Source: Patagioenas fasciata | Lineage: Eukaryota > Chordata > Aves > Columbiformes > Columbidae | Assembly: GCF_037038585.1 (NCBI RefSeq) | Contig: NC_092526.1 | Location: forward strand, 40,621,501 to 40,685,500 | Length of the DNA: 64,000 nt | Direction: 5' to 3' | Shown here: in pieces, positions 10,959-25,560 of the stretch | How positions within the stretch are numbered: position 1 is the stretch's first letter | Layout of the letters: the number at the start of each line of letters is the position of its first letter | Notes under the pieces: model-generated | Seen by the model: the letters and a program-made list of their open reading frames with translations, nothing else | What the model was told of the DNA's origin: nothing | Database searches by the model: none | Made by a program: the position numbers and the translations under genes

Positions 10959-12457
10959 GTGAGTGCAAGCTGGGAATTCCCTGGGAAGGTGGGAATTCTC
11001 TTGACAGCGGCTCTGGAGCGAGGTGCTCGCTTGGTTCTGTTGAGCACCCCTCTCTGGGGAGCTCACGGCTTCACATGCTGTGTAATTATCAAGTGTTGGT
11101 TGCGTTAGTATGCGGATAGTTATTTTTTATGCTCCTTAAGGTTTGAGTATGTAGTCCCCTTTACCTAAAAAGAAACTGGTAAAAGTTAACTACTCAGCCA
11201 GTGATATATAAAGGCTTAAATCATTCCTTGATTGTGGATGATACAGTAACACTCTTTCTTTATAGCAGAATACAAACTCTGTTATTAATTTATAATGCTT
11301 TTGTAAGAATAAGAATAAACGCTGGTTTATAGCATCATGCTGACAGAATTTTAGGACTGGCTGCAGTGCCTTGTTTTGGTTGTTAATATCCTGATGTAAA
11401 GCTGCTGCTGGGTTTCAGGTTTGTTTTTTATAGGGACATTGGGAGTGCATGAGAAGAGTTCCAGGAGGAATGCCATGATCGTGTTAATAACAGTGAAACT
11501 GTTCTAAATAGCGTGCCATCTGTTTCACCGAGACTGCCTCTGTCTGGTTTCAGCCTTGAATGTTTTTCATTGGGAGCTAAAGTCTGCAAGATTCGGAGCA
11601 GTCTGCTGCTCGGGGGTTGCAGTGTCAGGGTGAGAGGAGACATGTTTGGTTTTCTGTCACGTATTCAAGGTGGAATTGCAGGAGGGCTCTTGGTTTGTGG
11701 GGTACCTGGGAGTTAAATCTCTGTCTTACACAGTGCAAAGCTCTGTCAGATACCTGTGAAGTATTTCTTGTTTCTTACTGTGGCTGAAGGTTAATGGGTA
11801 TGTGTTCGAAGTCTGACTGTTACTGTGGAATGCTGATATTTTCCTCAGAAAGAATATTGCTAGTGACCCACAGACACCTTAGGTACCAGAAACCGTGGTT
11901 TTATTTTTTGAAGGAAAAATGCAAAGCCTTGGATTTATTAATGTTTTGTTTGTTTATTTTGTTTGTTTCTTGGTGCTTGGAAGCATGGCTTGACTATTTA
12001 TGCATGGAGCCACACTTGGCTGGTGTTACTGAGTCTGTCATCGTGAATGGTCAGTTCTGAGCACAGACTTATTGACTTTGTGTGACCTGTCACAATCGAA
12101 TGGAATCATAGCAGAGGAGTGTGCTCAATGGTGTTCGAAGTAGCTGTTTTCCCCCCACCCACATACATAAAATCTCTAAATAGGAAAACTGTGCATTAGA
12201 TAGATTCACTCTACCATGAGGTTGCTTAATGTTTTGCTTCCTAAATTTCCTTCTTTTTCAGCGTGGACCATACCCTTTCTGTTCAAAATAAGACTGCAAA
12301 TAGGAGGGATGTGATCTCTTGGGAAATACAGCAGGCTTTTTGAAGCTGTATCTTCACCAAATAAGTGAGTCTGCATAATTTCAAGGGGGCTTACAGTCTT
12401 GCCACGACCTGTTTTTGAGAAGGAAACTTCACCATGATTACAGTGTCCATCTGAAGA

Positions 12458-12536
12458 AATAAATAGTATGCACAAAGAAGTAACATAAAGAAAATAAATG
12501 TTCATTTTGTGTAAAAAAAAAAAAAAAAAAAAAAAA
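12458..12536 (+). repeat. Poly(A) tract of 24 A preceded by two AATAAA hexamers
   Basis: AATAAA occurs at 12458-12463 and 12493-12498; the second is 15 nt before an uninterrupted A run at 12513-12536. The layout is that of a polyadenylated 3' end written back into the genome (processed retrocopy or SINE-like insertion), or of a polymorphic A microsatellite. The upstream 300 bp match no gene I recognise. Confidence 0.5.
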
Positions 12537-14504
12537 TGCTGGGTGTCCTTTAGGAAGGGAAGGTCATTGAGACTCCATGTGCAAAGTACTTTTTGTGGCT
12601 TATTCAGTTGCTTTTTTTGTACTGTTCATGGTGGTGATAATTACTGATAATTACTGAACAGATTAAGTGTTCTATGATACAGTTAGGTTAGCATGTATCC
12701 AGCCATGCTAGCTATGATTTGCTGGGATTCCTACTTATGTTGCTAAGGTGGCAGGAAGGTGGCAGGTTTTTTTTTAATAGATTTCAAAAGCCAGTGTTTC
12801 CAGAAATTTGTGTTGATGTGCATTCTGGATTAGCAGATTGTGGGATACATTATGGGTGCTGCTCTTCTCTGGGTGTGTGTATAATATTCTCTCTAGCACT
12901 GGACTGTTTAGTGGGATGCTCGTCAGGATTGTTTTCTGGAGTAGAGAGCTGTGTGACTGACAGACTTGGAGTATTTGCAGTTTTGAGAGGACAAAAGGGG
13001 TTGTGGGGCTGGTGGTTTTTTGTTTGTGTGTGGTGATTCCTTTTGTTTGTTTCTCCCCTTCAGTATCTTAATATATATTTGAACTACTTAAATACTGCAT
13101 CTTTTTTCCTGAAATTGTGTGTTACTTTCTCTGGCTTTCTGTTGGTAGTCATTGGAAGCCTTTTGCCATTTGAATAAATGGTCAATCCTGCTTCGATTTC
13201 AATACCAATCAAAAAGATCTTTCTTTAGTCCACCTTAGTTTCTTTGGATGTTTTTGAAAAAACCTGTGAAAGGTGGGGGAAACAAATTATCTTCTCAGGC
13301 ATCATCAGAGAACTGAATATTTTATGGATAATATCTTAAGCCACTGTTTCACTGCTGTTTTGGAGAAATGATGTGCTGCACCAATAGTCTTAGTTTCTTT
13401 CTGTGTTGTTTTTTTGTTTGTTTGTTTGTCTGTTTTGGCAACCCAAGGACCATTCTTCACAGGAACAGCCAGACTGGGCTAATCTACTGTTCTCTCTTGA
13501 AGCCTAAAGCCCCGAGATCCTGGTGTGTGACAGGACCATTGTTTCCAGTCCCGCTTGTCTCCCACAGCTAAGCAGAATTTGACAGCAGGTGCTTTATTCT
13601 CATGCTCTTTTCCAAGCCAGCATACAGGGTTACTGCTTATGTCAGCTCTCTCAGTGGGGATGATGTTTTGTATCGATTTTTATTCTATGGGTAGACTTAA
13701 TTTTTAAAAACTCTTGAGCCCGTGTGTGGCTTTTGCATCTCCCGTGTTTTCTGGCGGTAAGCACCATACCTCATGTGTTGTGTGAATAAGTCATTCCTCT
13801 CTTGTGTTTTGAACTTGTTATCTGAGAACTTCATGTGATACTCCCTGTTTTCTGGACAAGGAGGGGCAGAACTGTTTGGCCTTTTCCCAAGCAGCTGATA
13901 GGAGTCTAGAATTTTTAAAGATCAGGGTAATGTGTTTGCTCCAACACTTGTCTGGGCAGGAAAATAATTTTAGATTCCACTCATTTTCTTTATGCTTCTT
14001 CCTTATATGAAAATATGGACTGGTATCAGGAATTGGAGCTGGAGACTTCCCAGAGTGACTCCTGGTGAAGCACATCGTGCTGCTGAAGGGATCATTTCAG
14101 AACAAGTCCTGTGGCTCTTGGCAGGAGGAGCTGCTCTAAGCAGAGACAGTCACCGACAGCACAGTCTGACTTGCTACTTCAGTCGGTTATTTTCATTTCC
14201 AAATAGAATAGTTATGAGAAGGAATTCTTCATTTAATGCTGTTTTCCATAGTGTTTCCTTTGCATTTATTTGCTTGTAGTGGATAAAATTTCAGGCACAG
14301 TTGTGTTGCAGGAAACCTGAACTTCTGAGTTGTGTAAATTGTTCAGACCTTTCATGTAGTCTGTAAAGTTAACTATAAAGCAGAGATGATGACTTTAAGA
14401 AAGATTTGCAGTTGTCAGGTATTATCAGTAAAAAACAACAGACCATTCTGATTCTTTCTTCTGTCTTTTTCTTTGGCAGAAGTAGAGAGTCTTAAAAAAG
14501 GGAA

Positions 14505-14890
14505 TTGCAGAATGCTTGAGCTCGAAAGGGACCTGTGGCGATCACATAGTTCAACCCCTGTGCTCAGAGCAGGGCCAGCCAGGGCAGGTTCCTCAGGACA
14601 TTGCCTAGCTGCATTTTGAAATCTCCAGAGACTGCACAGCCTCTCTGGGTGACTTGTTCCAGTGTTCAAACACACACATGCCAAAGAAGGTTTTTCTTCT
14701 GTTTAACTGGAATTTCTTGTATTCCCATGTGCAGGCAGTCCAGCTTGTTCCTGCTGCCTGTGTCAGGTCTGCAGCCTTGACCTCCTGGTACAATTTGGTA
14801 GAGCTATATGGATTGTATTCAACTTTATTATCTTCCTTTTGTGTGAAAGTAGAGCGCCAGAGACATTTGGAAGGAGATCCCACTGGGTAG
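14505..14890 (-). mobile_element. Old, diverged CR1 LINE fragment
   Basis: The plus strand reads as the complement of a CR1 3' end: GAATGCTTGAGCTCGAAAGG near 14512, then the typical 'acagcctctctgggtgac..ttccagtgttc' stretch around 14636-14667. Divergence is high, so it is an older copy. The right boundary near 14890 is approximate. Confidence 0.65.
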
Positions 14891-17800
14891 TGACATAAAC
14901 GTCAGGTGAATAATTTGCAAAGTGGTAAACTATTTATCTGTCTATTTATTTATTCACTTTTCTCTCAGTACTGAATATCATTACTTGGAAAATGCCGAGT
15001 GCCCTGGCTGAATGACATTGTTCAGCACAGGACCTGATGGAGATGGCTGGAGGAGCTCAAGCCTGTTAAAACACTTCTCCAGGAATGCACTCTTTCAGTG
15101 TGTTCTGGTTTGGGTTTTATGGGTTTTTGTGCCTTTTTTTCCCCCCACATGACAAGAGTACTTAATGACATCTCATTTAATATTGTGCAAGTGATACATG
15201 TGTTTGAAAGTGAATTTTGCAGTCCAGAAATGCTGTCCATGTTCTTGTGTGTAATCTCCATAATTTAACGAATCTTTCTCTGTTTTTATTTTACTTAGAG
15301 TGATTCTTCAGCAAACTGGTTAGGTCTTCTCTGTCGACATCTGTGTTATGTATGGTTCATGAGTTCTTTAAATAGTTACATGTTACTGTTCCTCTGAATT
15401 ATATTTCAGTGACGTGTCTGACCTGGACATTTCGTGGCCATTCAGCTGAAAAGATATTGGGTTGAAAGATGAGGTGGAACGTGGAAAGTTTGCTTGTGTT
15501 TTTCTCGTTCCTGGCCTCATCTATTGCCTTTTGGTTCGAACAGGCTGGTTATTTCTGAGAGTTCTGGTGTCTGTTTCTTCTTTCATCTCCTCATCTCATT
15601 TTCTGCTTTATGCTTTCTGTCTCCCTTTAGGTTTGAGGATATCTTGAGCTTGAGGAGAGGCTGGAGAGCAGCCCCTCTGCACGCCTGCTTCTGTTCTGAT
15701 TTGGAACAGGGCCACGAGGGAGTAAATTTCATTTAGAAAAAATTCTGAAGAGGCTCATAGTAGCTTTTTCAAGCAACTTTTCTAAATAGCCAAAGCACAA
15801 GATTTTTGGAGACACGTGGGCATAAGTGTAACAGATTTTATTATAGAAATAGCTTAAGTGAGCTTGTCTCTGTGCATTTAAATATGATATTTCCTGCATG
15901 TGAATACAAATTAGCTAGAATTTTTTTCTTAGAGTTTTTTAAACATGAACTTTGTGAAGATCTGACATCTTATGAGCAGTGTGCCCAATGTGGAAGCTAC
16001 ACCGGTAATTCCACCATCTGGTTTATTTGCAGGTGAAAGTTTTTCATGCTTCTGGCACAGCTGAAGCCAATCCTAAGATTTATATTTACTTCTGCAGAAT
16101 GAAGGTCACAGTGTGAATTTTCAGGCTTCTGTCCTGATGATGTTGCTTTGCCAAAATATGTAAAACTGAACTTCAGGAGACAAAACTAACGCTTGTGTTT
16201 GTAGCTAGAAGCAAGTCTGGATAGTACGAGTCTTTCTTTGTACAACGGTGATAGCGTAAGAGTAAGAGGGGGTGTCAGTATCTTTTCAAACTCCAAGTGT
16301 TTTAATAACAGCCGTGGGATAGACAGATGATGGATTAAAGTCCGTTTACTTCAGTGAAATTACACAAGAAGTGACTGAGGAGATTAAGTAATAATACCAT
16401 GCCCTTTTACACAGAAATGCAAGGCATGCTGCTGAAGGGTTTATCCCAGGAAAAGCTCCTTTTTCTCTGTGTGTAATGGTGAAGAACGTTCCGGTGCTTT
16501 TTCTTTTTAAGATGTTTGGTGGAGCCAGAACAGCATAGAGACGTGAGCTAAATATGGCTACAGAGGAGAGGGAGGGGGGTTCCATGTGGAATGCAAAAAT
16601 GACTAGTGCCTTCTGTGCACGAATATTTTATTTTAAGCTGCTTGCTTCTTGTTCTTAGCATAGAACAGACCTTAGACAAAATTGCTGAGCTTCCAAAGCT
16701 GCTTCTGGATTGTTAGTTGTGTGTATCAAATTCTAATTGACAGTTATGTAACTGGTAAACTGTGATACCTGATGGTCTCTCCTCAATGTCGCATGTGTGC
16801 AATAGTTTCCAATATAGTAGCATCTGTAAGTTTCTGGGAGTTATTAAACCACATTTGTGGTAATTCTTGACAAATGGCAGTATGAGGTGATGTTTTCATC
16901 AGAAATGAGACCTTTGTTGGATTGTTACATTCACTTCAGCCATAGAAAAGTGTTTTTGAGGCATCTGGGTGTTTAAATCATTCAAATGGCAACTGCATTA
17001 TACACATGTATCTTGTGTTTCAGGAATCACTGCGCTAAGCTCCGAGGGAGTGCACATTTTGCTTTTTCCCTCTCTGTACAGGCTAAATCCTTTCAGTTAA
17101 CTAGAGGTCTACTATGGCTTTTTGCAGTTGATTTTTACAGTTTACATAGCAAAACTAAACCTACTGCACTAATTTCCCTTTGAAATTTAAATTAAAATGT
17201 TAGCATTTTATGTCTAGTTTTTAACTTGACAAGTTAACCCAAAATTAAACTCTGAAATTTTTAGGAAAATAGTTGGAGATGCTGTAATAAATTCCATAGT
17301 AATTGTCTATACAGTAACGTTGTTTGAATTTTACCGTTTTTTTTGCCTAGATAGTTCAATATTGAGTAAACTCGTGATGCTAAAGCAGAAAAAACAAATG
17401 TGCAACTGTGGGATTTCACATTTGTTGTGCACAAAGCCCTAATCAGGTTAAAGTCTGTGGATGGATTCCAGGCTGAATTAAGGGTCAGTGGCCAATACTA
17501 ATTGCTGCCGAAATTGTGTAATTAAGTATTGTGTGATTGTCACAAGGGTTTTTTTGGTGCGTGTCTGTCCCCTTTGCTTTATTTGGCGACATGTAATTAA
17601 CCAGATGTTAAAGGTTGTTTTTTATTTCCTCTGCGCCCTTTTTCTCAGACTTGCAGGTATTGATCTGTGCTGAGGACAGAACACTGGGCTCGACGTGAGA
17701 GAAGTAGGAGGAAGTTCAGGGAAACTGAAGTGAGGAGGAGGGTGCGTCTAGATGCTCATTTCATCTGATAAATTCAGGTTTATGCGTGGGTGTGATGGTC

Positions 17801-20800
17801 AACTGCTCTTCTGTGCTGCTGATACTCCCGTCTTGGAACCTACCAGAGGCTCTATTTGAAAGCTTATTTTGGGAATAGCTTTTTGGACTTAAGATAGAGA
17901 GAGGGAGGAACAGAACTTCAGTGGGCATTATCGTGCTGATTAGGGAAACATAATCACCACTTAAAGAGTTTTCAGCTTAATTAAGTTTTGAGGTATTTCA
18001 AATTCCTATTCCAATGGGTAGATTTTGATAGAAGTTTTTTTCCTACGTGTACCGCCTTTATGCAAAAATTCCATAATAGTTATTTTATTGTTGTTTCTAT
18101 GAACTACCAGTGCATTCTGCTTTAGTGATGTGTGTTGACTTTGAATAGATGGTGATTATTATCTCTTTGTTTCTGTGAATGCAAACTTTATAGCTTTCTG
18201 AAGTGCGTAATGTTACTGTAAGTAACTTCTGCATTTGTGTCACATCTATGGCATATTTGCATATAAGACCATCTCTCGTCTTTTTTCCAAAGGCAAATTT
18301 ACTCAGGAGACTCGAAGGAAGGAAAAACACTGTTCTTCCAACTGCTTTTGTTTTTAGCAGGAAAACTATTTAGTGTTACAAACAAAACCTCAGAGCTTCT
18401 CTGTGGGTGAGGTCATGTGAAAATGGCTGAGGTTTAGGGCATAGAGGCCTCCATGAGAATTTCTGCCGGTTTGTTTTGGAGTGCAAGAAAAGATCCTTGA
18501 AAACCTACAACATTGTAAAATTGAGCATGTCGAAATAAATTCCATTCCTCCCTCCAGGAGGAAGGGTGCCCATGAAACTAGCCACATGGATTTTCAATGC
18601 TGCCTGCTAAATCTGGAATTTTTTTGTAATCTGGAAAGACTACTGCTTTCAGAATGTACATTAGGACAGTATTGGACAGAATACTTTTAGTTCTGTTCAG
18701 GCTATGAGGGGGAAAAATGCGTGAAAATAGTCGCGTGCATTTCATATCTGCCTCTTGCTCTTTCTGCAATGTCTGGTGGGGGAACAGGACTGTGCAGTTC
18801 AGTTGGAGTCATCAAGGCTCTACAACACCTCCACAAATGTTAGTAACTTAGTGCTCTTCACTATTTAAAATATATATTTTAAAAAACAGCCACTGCACAC
18901 AAACTAGCCATTACTGACAACTGGTCAGTCTCTGTCCTAATATTAGTTTAACAGTGGAAGAATAACAACTGTGTAAACAATATGCATTGTGTTTAACTAT
19001 TCAACAGTGAAGATTAATTATTAAACTCATCCCAAGACAGAAGGAGAAACTGGTGTAGCTGTCACACCAACACAGGCCGTGGAATTTCTTGCTCTGGAGG
19101 AATCCCAGTGAAGTTAGTCAGGTTGGTCATGAGCATCAGTTTTTGTAGCACAGTCTTAATCAGCAGCAGCGACCATGTGGGAGGTGCTGTTGAGGTAGCT
19201 CTTAATGGATTGTGTTGTACAGAATTGAGATGACCAGGAACATGTGTTACTTCTTAGGTGTGGGATGATGTTCTGAATGGTGTGATCTGATAAATCTCAA
19301 TATACAATAGCAGTGTTTCTCTTCTCATTTTGTGAGATTGTCCTTTGCGGTTCTTAAAATCCCTTTCTGACTTTCAGAAAACAAGTGTGAGATTGGAGCT
19401 GTTTGACACTGAAAAAGACAAGTTGTCTTCTGTAAAGTAACAACTGGAAGTAGTGAAGTCAGCGACGGTGTGAGCAGTTTCAACTCTGGAAGCTGAAGCA
19501 GATCCTATATTTCTGGATTCTTGATGCTAGACCGCCTCTGAACAGCAAGCAGGCTCTACTGCTTGGGACAGCATTTCTGTGGGAACAAAGCCCTCATGTT
19601 CTGTGCGCAGGGCTCGGCTGCCTCGCCTGTCCCCTTAGGTCGAGCCCAAGAGATGGGTGCTGTTCTGGTGTCATCTTGATGAGTAGTGCTGAGACCACTG
19701 GTGTTCCTAACTATATTTGTTGTTCAGTTTGCTTTTTAAAGTCTGGGAGCTTATATTGGAAAAGTGAGACTAGAATATCAAGCAGAATTATTTTATCCTT
19801 GAAAACTGTACATCTTGAATGTGAATGATGCATCTGAGTCGCACCTAGGAAATTTATGGCATCGTGCAATAAAGGAATAGATGCTCATGGACCTTTTACT
19901 CTGACGCTTTGAAAGTTTATGTTGGAACTTTGTATTCTTACTATATCATTTTAAAACCAGTAATATGATGTAATTTTAGCTATAACTGAAGTGAATTCAG
20001 CTAAATTTGAAGCTTCCACTCATTTAGGAGTTTATGGATGTGTAAGTGTGTGGATGGGGAGAGAACATCTGTTGCCTCAGCTTCAGTTACTCACACTCTA
20101 CTTCCTGGAGTTGAGGGCTTTGTAGAATGAGGAATTTCATTCCTTTCAGGAGAGGATCCTTTAGGTTACGTCTCTTTGGGAATGTTTAGGGTGGAAGAAA
20201 GGAGGTTAGCCAAATTAATGAATATGTAACCTAAATTCCAGTTTGTGTGAATTATGGTTGGTAGCAGATACCACAACAAGAAATATGTATTGATATTTTA
20301 TTGGTCTGGAATTGATAGAGGACTTAATTTTTTTAGGGCTGTTTTCATAATGTAACAGACACTTATTTCCATCAAGTGAGGATTTTACAGCTCAAAAATG
20401 GGAAACTGTGGAGAATCTCCAGTTTGTATTTCTAGAACTGTTTCTGCATGCATTTCTTTCCTTTGCAGGCGAGGGAGCGATCTTTCCCAGCACAACACTT
20501 GCAGTCCTGTTCCAAAGCGTGTGGTGAGGGATTTTTGGTGCTGTGGGTTTTTGTTGAGTTATTGTTGTTGGTGGTTTTGGTTTGGATTTGAATTTTGTTT
20601 GCTTTTGTTCCCACAGAAATTCCCTATCAATGTTTCTCCTAGCTCGTGCCTCTTCATTTTTAGTACATACCCTTAACTGTGGTTTTGCAAGTGTTAGTTT
20701 GCTGGTTGATTTTTTTAATTTAGTTCACGAACCCAAATTGTGAACCAGGAAGGTGTTTGGGAGAGGTAGGGTTACACGGAAAGTCATTTGCATGGAAACG

Positions 20801-21029
20801 TTTTAGTAAGTAAAGAAATTAATGAGCTGCAGACAAATGAGCATGGGAAGAGTTATTGCATATGAAGGGATGCAAAGGGAAGCTGAGCCAGTATTGTCCA
20901 GCATGGGATGGGTTATCACACGGGATCCTGAGAAGAGTACGTTTTAGGTTCAGTGCAGGGTGCCTACATGAGGTTGTTTCTAAGGAAACTGGCGCTGAGA
21001 GAATGAGGTAACGTTTCGATGGCTAATCT

Positions 21030-21060
21030 ATGTGTGTGTGTGTATATATATATATATATT
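21030..21060. repeat. TG/TA dinucleotide microsatellite
   Basis: An alternating (TG)n run passes directly into (TA)n, an intronic simple repeat likely to vary in length. Confidence 0.9.
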
Positions 21061-23734
21061 TAAGTGCGTCGAGTCTTTATTAATTTTATTTATTACCATG
21101 TGTTTTGCTGTATTTAAGGCTGCGGTATAATTTCTTTATTATATTACTGTTTCCCAAATCCTGTAAGTGAGGTAGAGAAGTACTTTCTTCAGATACAGAA
21201 GATATCTCCTTCCACATTCTCAATCATCTTAACTCTTTTCTGCTTCATTCACTGCATGATCTCTTAAGAGAGGGATTTAGCTACAAGTGTACAGTTGTGT
21301 TTTATTCAGGTTCTTTGTGAGGCAAATAGGACCTAAATTTTGCTGTAGTCTCCTGACTTCGTAGCTTCCTACAGCTCCTCTGTGCAGTTCAATGAAAACC
21401 TCAGCTTTTAAATAATTTTTAAAGCTCTGTTACAAGGTGTCTATTTTCAGCGTTGTATTTTCATCCACACTGCCCTAATTGTTTGTCTTCAGCGATTTTG
21501 TACCTGCAAAGCACAGTTCCACTGGAGTCACTGTAGAAAGAGAGAAGGTTTGACAGCTGAACCTTCTGGTGCTTGAAAGGCACAGAAGATAATTTAGGGC
21601 TTAGAATGACTTAGAGGAGGCTTTTTGGAACAGATGGGCTGCGTCTTTTCTTTACCCTTTTTGGCAGCAGCTGAAATGGATGCGATGTTTTTGATAAGCA
21701 ATGGAGCTTGCTGTGCAAGTCCGGTCCCATGAACATTTACAGCAGTGGTGTCCATTGTCTGGGCCTTCCCTGCGGTCAGGCTTTCTCCCATCATTTTCAC
21801 ATCACCTCCTCTGCTGGGATCCAAAAAGAAAGGGGGTTTAGCTTGATTATTACTAGTGAGTCAGTGGGCAGGGTAGAAATGTCTTATCCGAGTTGTTTTG
21901 CATGACTAAGGCTTGTCTAATAAGGCTGACAACCTAAATCCCACATATAGAATACATCAGCATTTATATTTTAAAGTTGGAATGCGTGTCTGTCTGCTTA
22001 AGCTTGCAATTAAATGACCTAAGAACTGGAGCTGGAAGAGGGCTCTCTTTCTATTGAAGAGGATGCTTGAGCTGATGATCTGAATTAATAACTGTCCAGA
22101 GAATGTTTTGCTTCTTTCTGCCTGTGTCAATATTGTACCTTGTAGAAGTTTTTGCTTCTCTTGCTGTGGAGCCAGGAGAATTCTGGCAGGAGGCTCGTAC
22201 CTGTTTCCAACATTAAGCTGTACTTGTAGTTCTGCCTTGTTGAGGACAATGGGGTTTTAATTTGTTTTGAATGTCCTTTCCAAAATGGCAGCTTATATAA
22301 ATCTTTATTAAATAAGATTGTGATAGAATAATATATTTATTTAGATGGATAGAAGGGAGTCTGAATGGCATTTGTGAAATGTTTATTATAAGAAACATAT
22401 AGTATAATACACGTGCTTTTAAAAAAGTAGCAGAAGTAATCTACCAAAACTGAACGTTCCTAAGGCTGGTCTTATTTTCTCTTGGGATCAGATAACCTCA
22501 GGGTCAATCCCCTTTCCCGTGTGGAAATCGGCTGTTCAGTACAGTTTGGCATGAAGCTGCATACACCTGTTTACTGAGCAATTAAGGACAGAGATGCTCC
22601 TCTGAGAAGTATTTTGTCCAGTGTATCAAGTAAGTGGTAGCTTACACCATCACTAAATTTTCTCTTTTACTCTTCTTGTTCTACAAAATAATTAGTTTTG
22701 TAAAACAGGTGTTACAATATTTATCTAAAATCTCTTCTTATTGCCCTCCTGATATTTTATGATGAGTCCTACTCTTACAGTATGAGAAACAACATACTTG
22801 TTAGCAGCCTAACATTTCTACCTTGCTACATTGTAATGTTTTATTTTGTATTACTATGTTACAAAAAAAATCCATTCTACCTGCTCTACCACTTAATTCC
22901 ATGTGCTTCTAATACGTGGATTTATTTTTTATTTGAATTGTTAAAGTTATTCCCATATCCAGGTCAGAAGTTATTTTTCACGAACTGCCTCTTGACCACT
23001 GTTCTGCCTTATACATGCTTCTTTTTAGGTTGCTTGAATCAAATGTAGGCAGGTATTTCAAATAAGAGCATATTATCAGTTTTGTATGCTCTACTTGCAT
23101 GTTTTCACGTTTACGTTGTGCCCCTTTCGCGTGATGAAACATCTTGATTTCTTTCCTGGCTGCTGATACATTCCTGAGCAGATGTTTTCATTAAGCCAGT
23201 GAATGTATTACCCAGGGTTTTGTTTTCCATTTGGTCTTTTAAACCTTCGCATTCACGAATTAACTCATCATGAGAAGTTCTAATTGGTTTTTTATTGTCT
23301 CGTTGAAGCGTGTGTGTGGTGGGGAAGCATTTTTCCTATGTAGTTCCGACCACCTTATCTCATGTTGTCTTTTATGCATTCTGCTTCCCAGGGTGTTAAT
23401 TTTATTTAACAAAGGTGCTTTTGTTACGGAGCTATGAACATTCTGGATCAAAGGAGTTGAATGTAGGTTTAGTTCATAGTAGGGATGCATTCGTGATGCT
23501 TTCCATGCTACTTTTTTTACAGAAACCTGGAAGAATCTTTCTTTAAACACACTTCTTCCCATGTTCAGTAATGAACTACATCTACAAGAGGAGTGTGTAT
23601 GTATCTTGGAAGAATCAACTATATTGCTGAGTTTTCTGTTCTCCTAGACCTGTGGTCAGCCTGTGATGTTCTCTTGGATGAGCGGTGCCGCAAAGATGCT
23701 GCAGCTTGAAGCTTTGTTCTTCTTTGGGCTGATT

Positions 23735-24519
23735 CCAATGGGATGAAGTTCAACAAGGCCAAGTGCTGGGTCCTGCGCTTTGGCCACAACAACCCCCTGC
23801 AGCGCTCCAGGCTGGGCACAGAGTGGCTGGAGAGCAGTCAGGCAGAAAGGGACCTAAGGGGACTAATGGATAGGAAGCTTAACATGAGCCAACAGTGTGC
23901 CCAGGTGGCCAAGAAGGCCAATGGTGTCCTGTCCTGTATCCAAACCAGCGTGGTCAGCAGGACAAGGGCAGTGATCCTTCCCCTGTACTCTGCATTGGGG
24001 AGGCCACACCTGGAGTATTGTGTTCAGTTTTGGGGCCCTCAGGTCAGGAAAGAGATTGAGGTGCTGGAGCGGGTCCAAAGAAGAGCAACAAGACTGGGGA
24101 AGGGACTTGAACACAAACCCTATGGGGAGAGGCTGAGGGAGCTGAACTTGTTCAGTCTGGAGAAGAGGAGGCTTAGAGGTGAGCTCATCACTCTCTAGAA
24201 CTACCTGAAAGGCAGTTCTAGCCAGGTGGGGATCGATCTCTTCTCCCAGGCAGTCAGCAACAGGACAAGGGGGCATGGGCTTCAACTCTGCCAGGGGAAA
24301 TTGAGGCTGGAGATTAGAAAGCAATTCTTTGCAGAGAGAGTGGTCAGCATTGGAATGGCTGCCCAGGGAGGTGCTGGACTCAGCGGCCCTGGAGGTTTGT
24401 AAACTGAGATTGGCCATGGCACTTAGTGCCATGATCTGGTCAATGGACTGGAGTTGGACCAAGGGTTGGACTTGATGATCTCTGAGGTCTTTTCCAACCC
24501 AGTCCATTCTGTGATTCTT
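23735..24519 (+). mobile_element. 5'-truncated CR1 LINE, end of reverse-transcriptase ORF plus 3' tail
   Basis: From 23743 a 151-codon open stretch reads as the C-terminal part of CR1 ORF2. Diagnostic segments are [51 protein letters not shown] and [21 protein letters not shown] at 24196-24198 interrupts the frame and later frames are broken, so it is inactive. The 3' end reaches TTCTGTGATTCTT at 24507-24519, the characteristic CR1 octamer tail. It has the same orientation as HYCC2 and lies in its large intron. Longer identifiable ORF and lower divergence suggest a younger copy than the 14505 fragment. Confidence 0.9.
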
Positions 24520-25560
24520 GTTAAGACAGTCCAGGTTTTAATTGCAAAATGTTATAGCCTTTGACATAAAAATACATAATATTGTCATTCATCATGCAGC
24601 TGGGACTCAATTACATTATATACGTCATGATATTTAGTATGTAATGGCAAAAAAAAAAAAAGGAACTCGTTCTTGAAGTGCATTTCTGTGACCTCCCTGT
24701 GAATTTTGAAGCCAGTATAGAATCCTGGCTTCTTTAAAAAACCCAAATATAATACAAACCACCAACAAAAAAACCTCTGCGTACTTGAACAGTCATATTT
24801 GCGTAGATGTCAACAATCATTAATATCTAATGAGGAGCGCTTCTTTTCTCTAATCCTCACTATGACAGTGGGTACATGTGTAGAGGGAGTGCTGTTTGCT
24901 CTGATTATTTGGGTAATCATTTTGCTGTTGCAAATTGACCTTGGCTAGTGGTTTAGATGCAGACTGGTAAATAGTATTTAGTCAGCATGTTTTTACTCTA
25001 AATGCAACTGAAAAACATACTCTCTGAGAGAAGTTGATTAAACTCTTTCTCATGTCTATTACTGTAGGAGTCAGGAGTTCTCGGGCAGTTATCTGGGTTT
25101 TATGTTTCGTTGTTCCGATAGTATATTACTGTAATACGTTTTGTTTCAGGCTGATATTTTCAGACAATAATATAGAGAATAGTGGATTATAGGAAAGGTA
25201 TCTTTAAAATGGGAATCTAACATAATCTCATGGTATTTCAGTCTCTTGGTAACTTAATTTTCATTTTAGTACATTTAATTATTACGGTTAGTAATAACTA
25301 AATTTCTGTTTAGTTATTATGGTTCCTACACATTATTAGATCTTTTGAAACATAGTAGAAAAAAATAATGGGGTCTTTATAAAATAAACATGAGAAATCT
25401 TTTTACATTCCCTGTATTTTGTTTGCTTTGGAAGAAACATGAATACTCTGAAAGTGAAATTCAATACTTTTAGTTCAGGCTGCTTCAACTCAGAATAAAT
25501 ATGCGCGGGACTTTAATGCAGTTGAACCAGTTTGTTTTAGAGACACACCCACATGGTGCT

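Noticed and set aside
23743-24198. 151-codon ORF as a host gene
   Set aside because: It is the end of a CR1 reverse-transcriptase ORF with a stop, part of a truncated retrotransposon.
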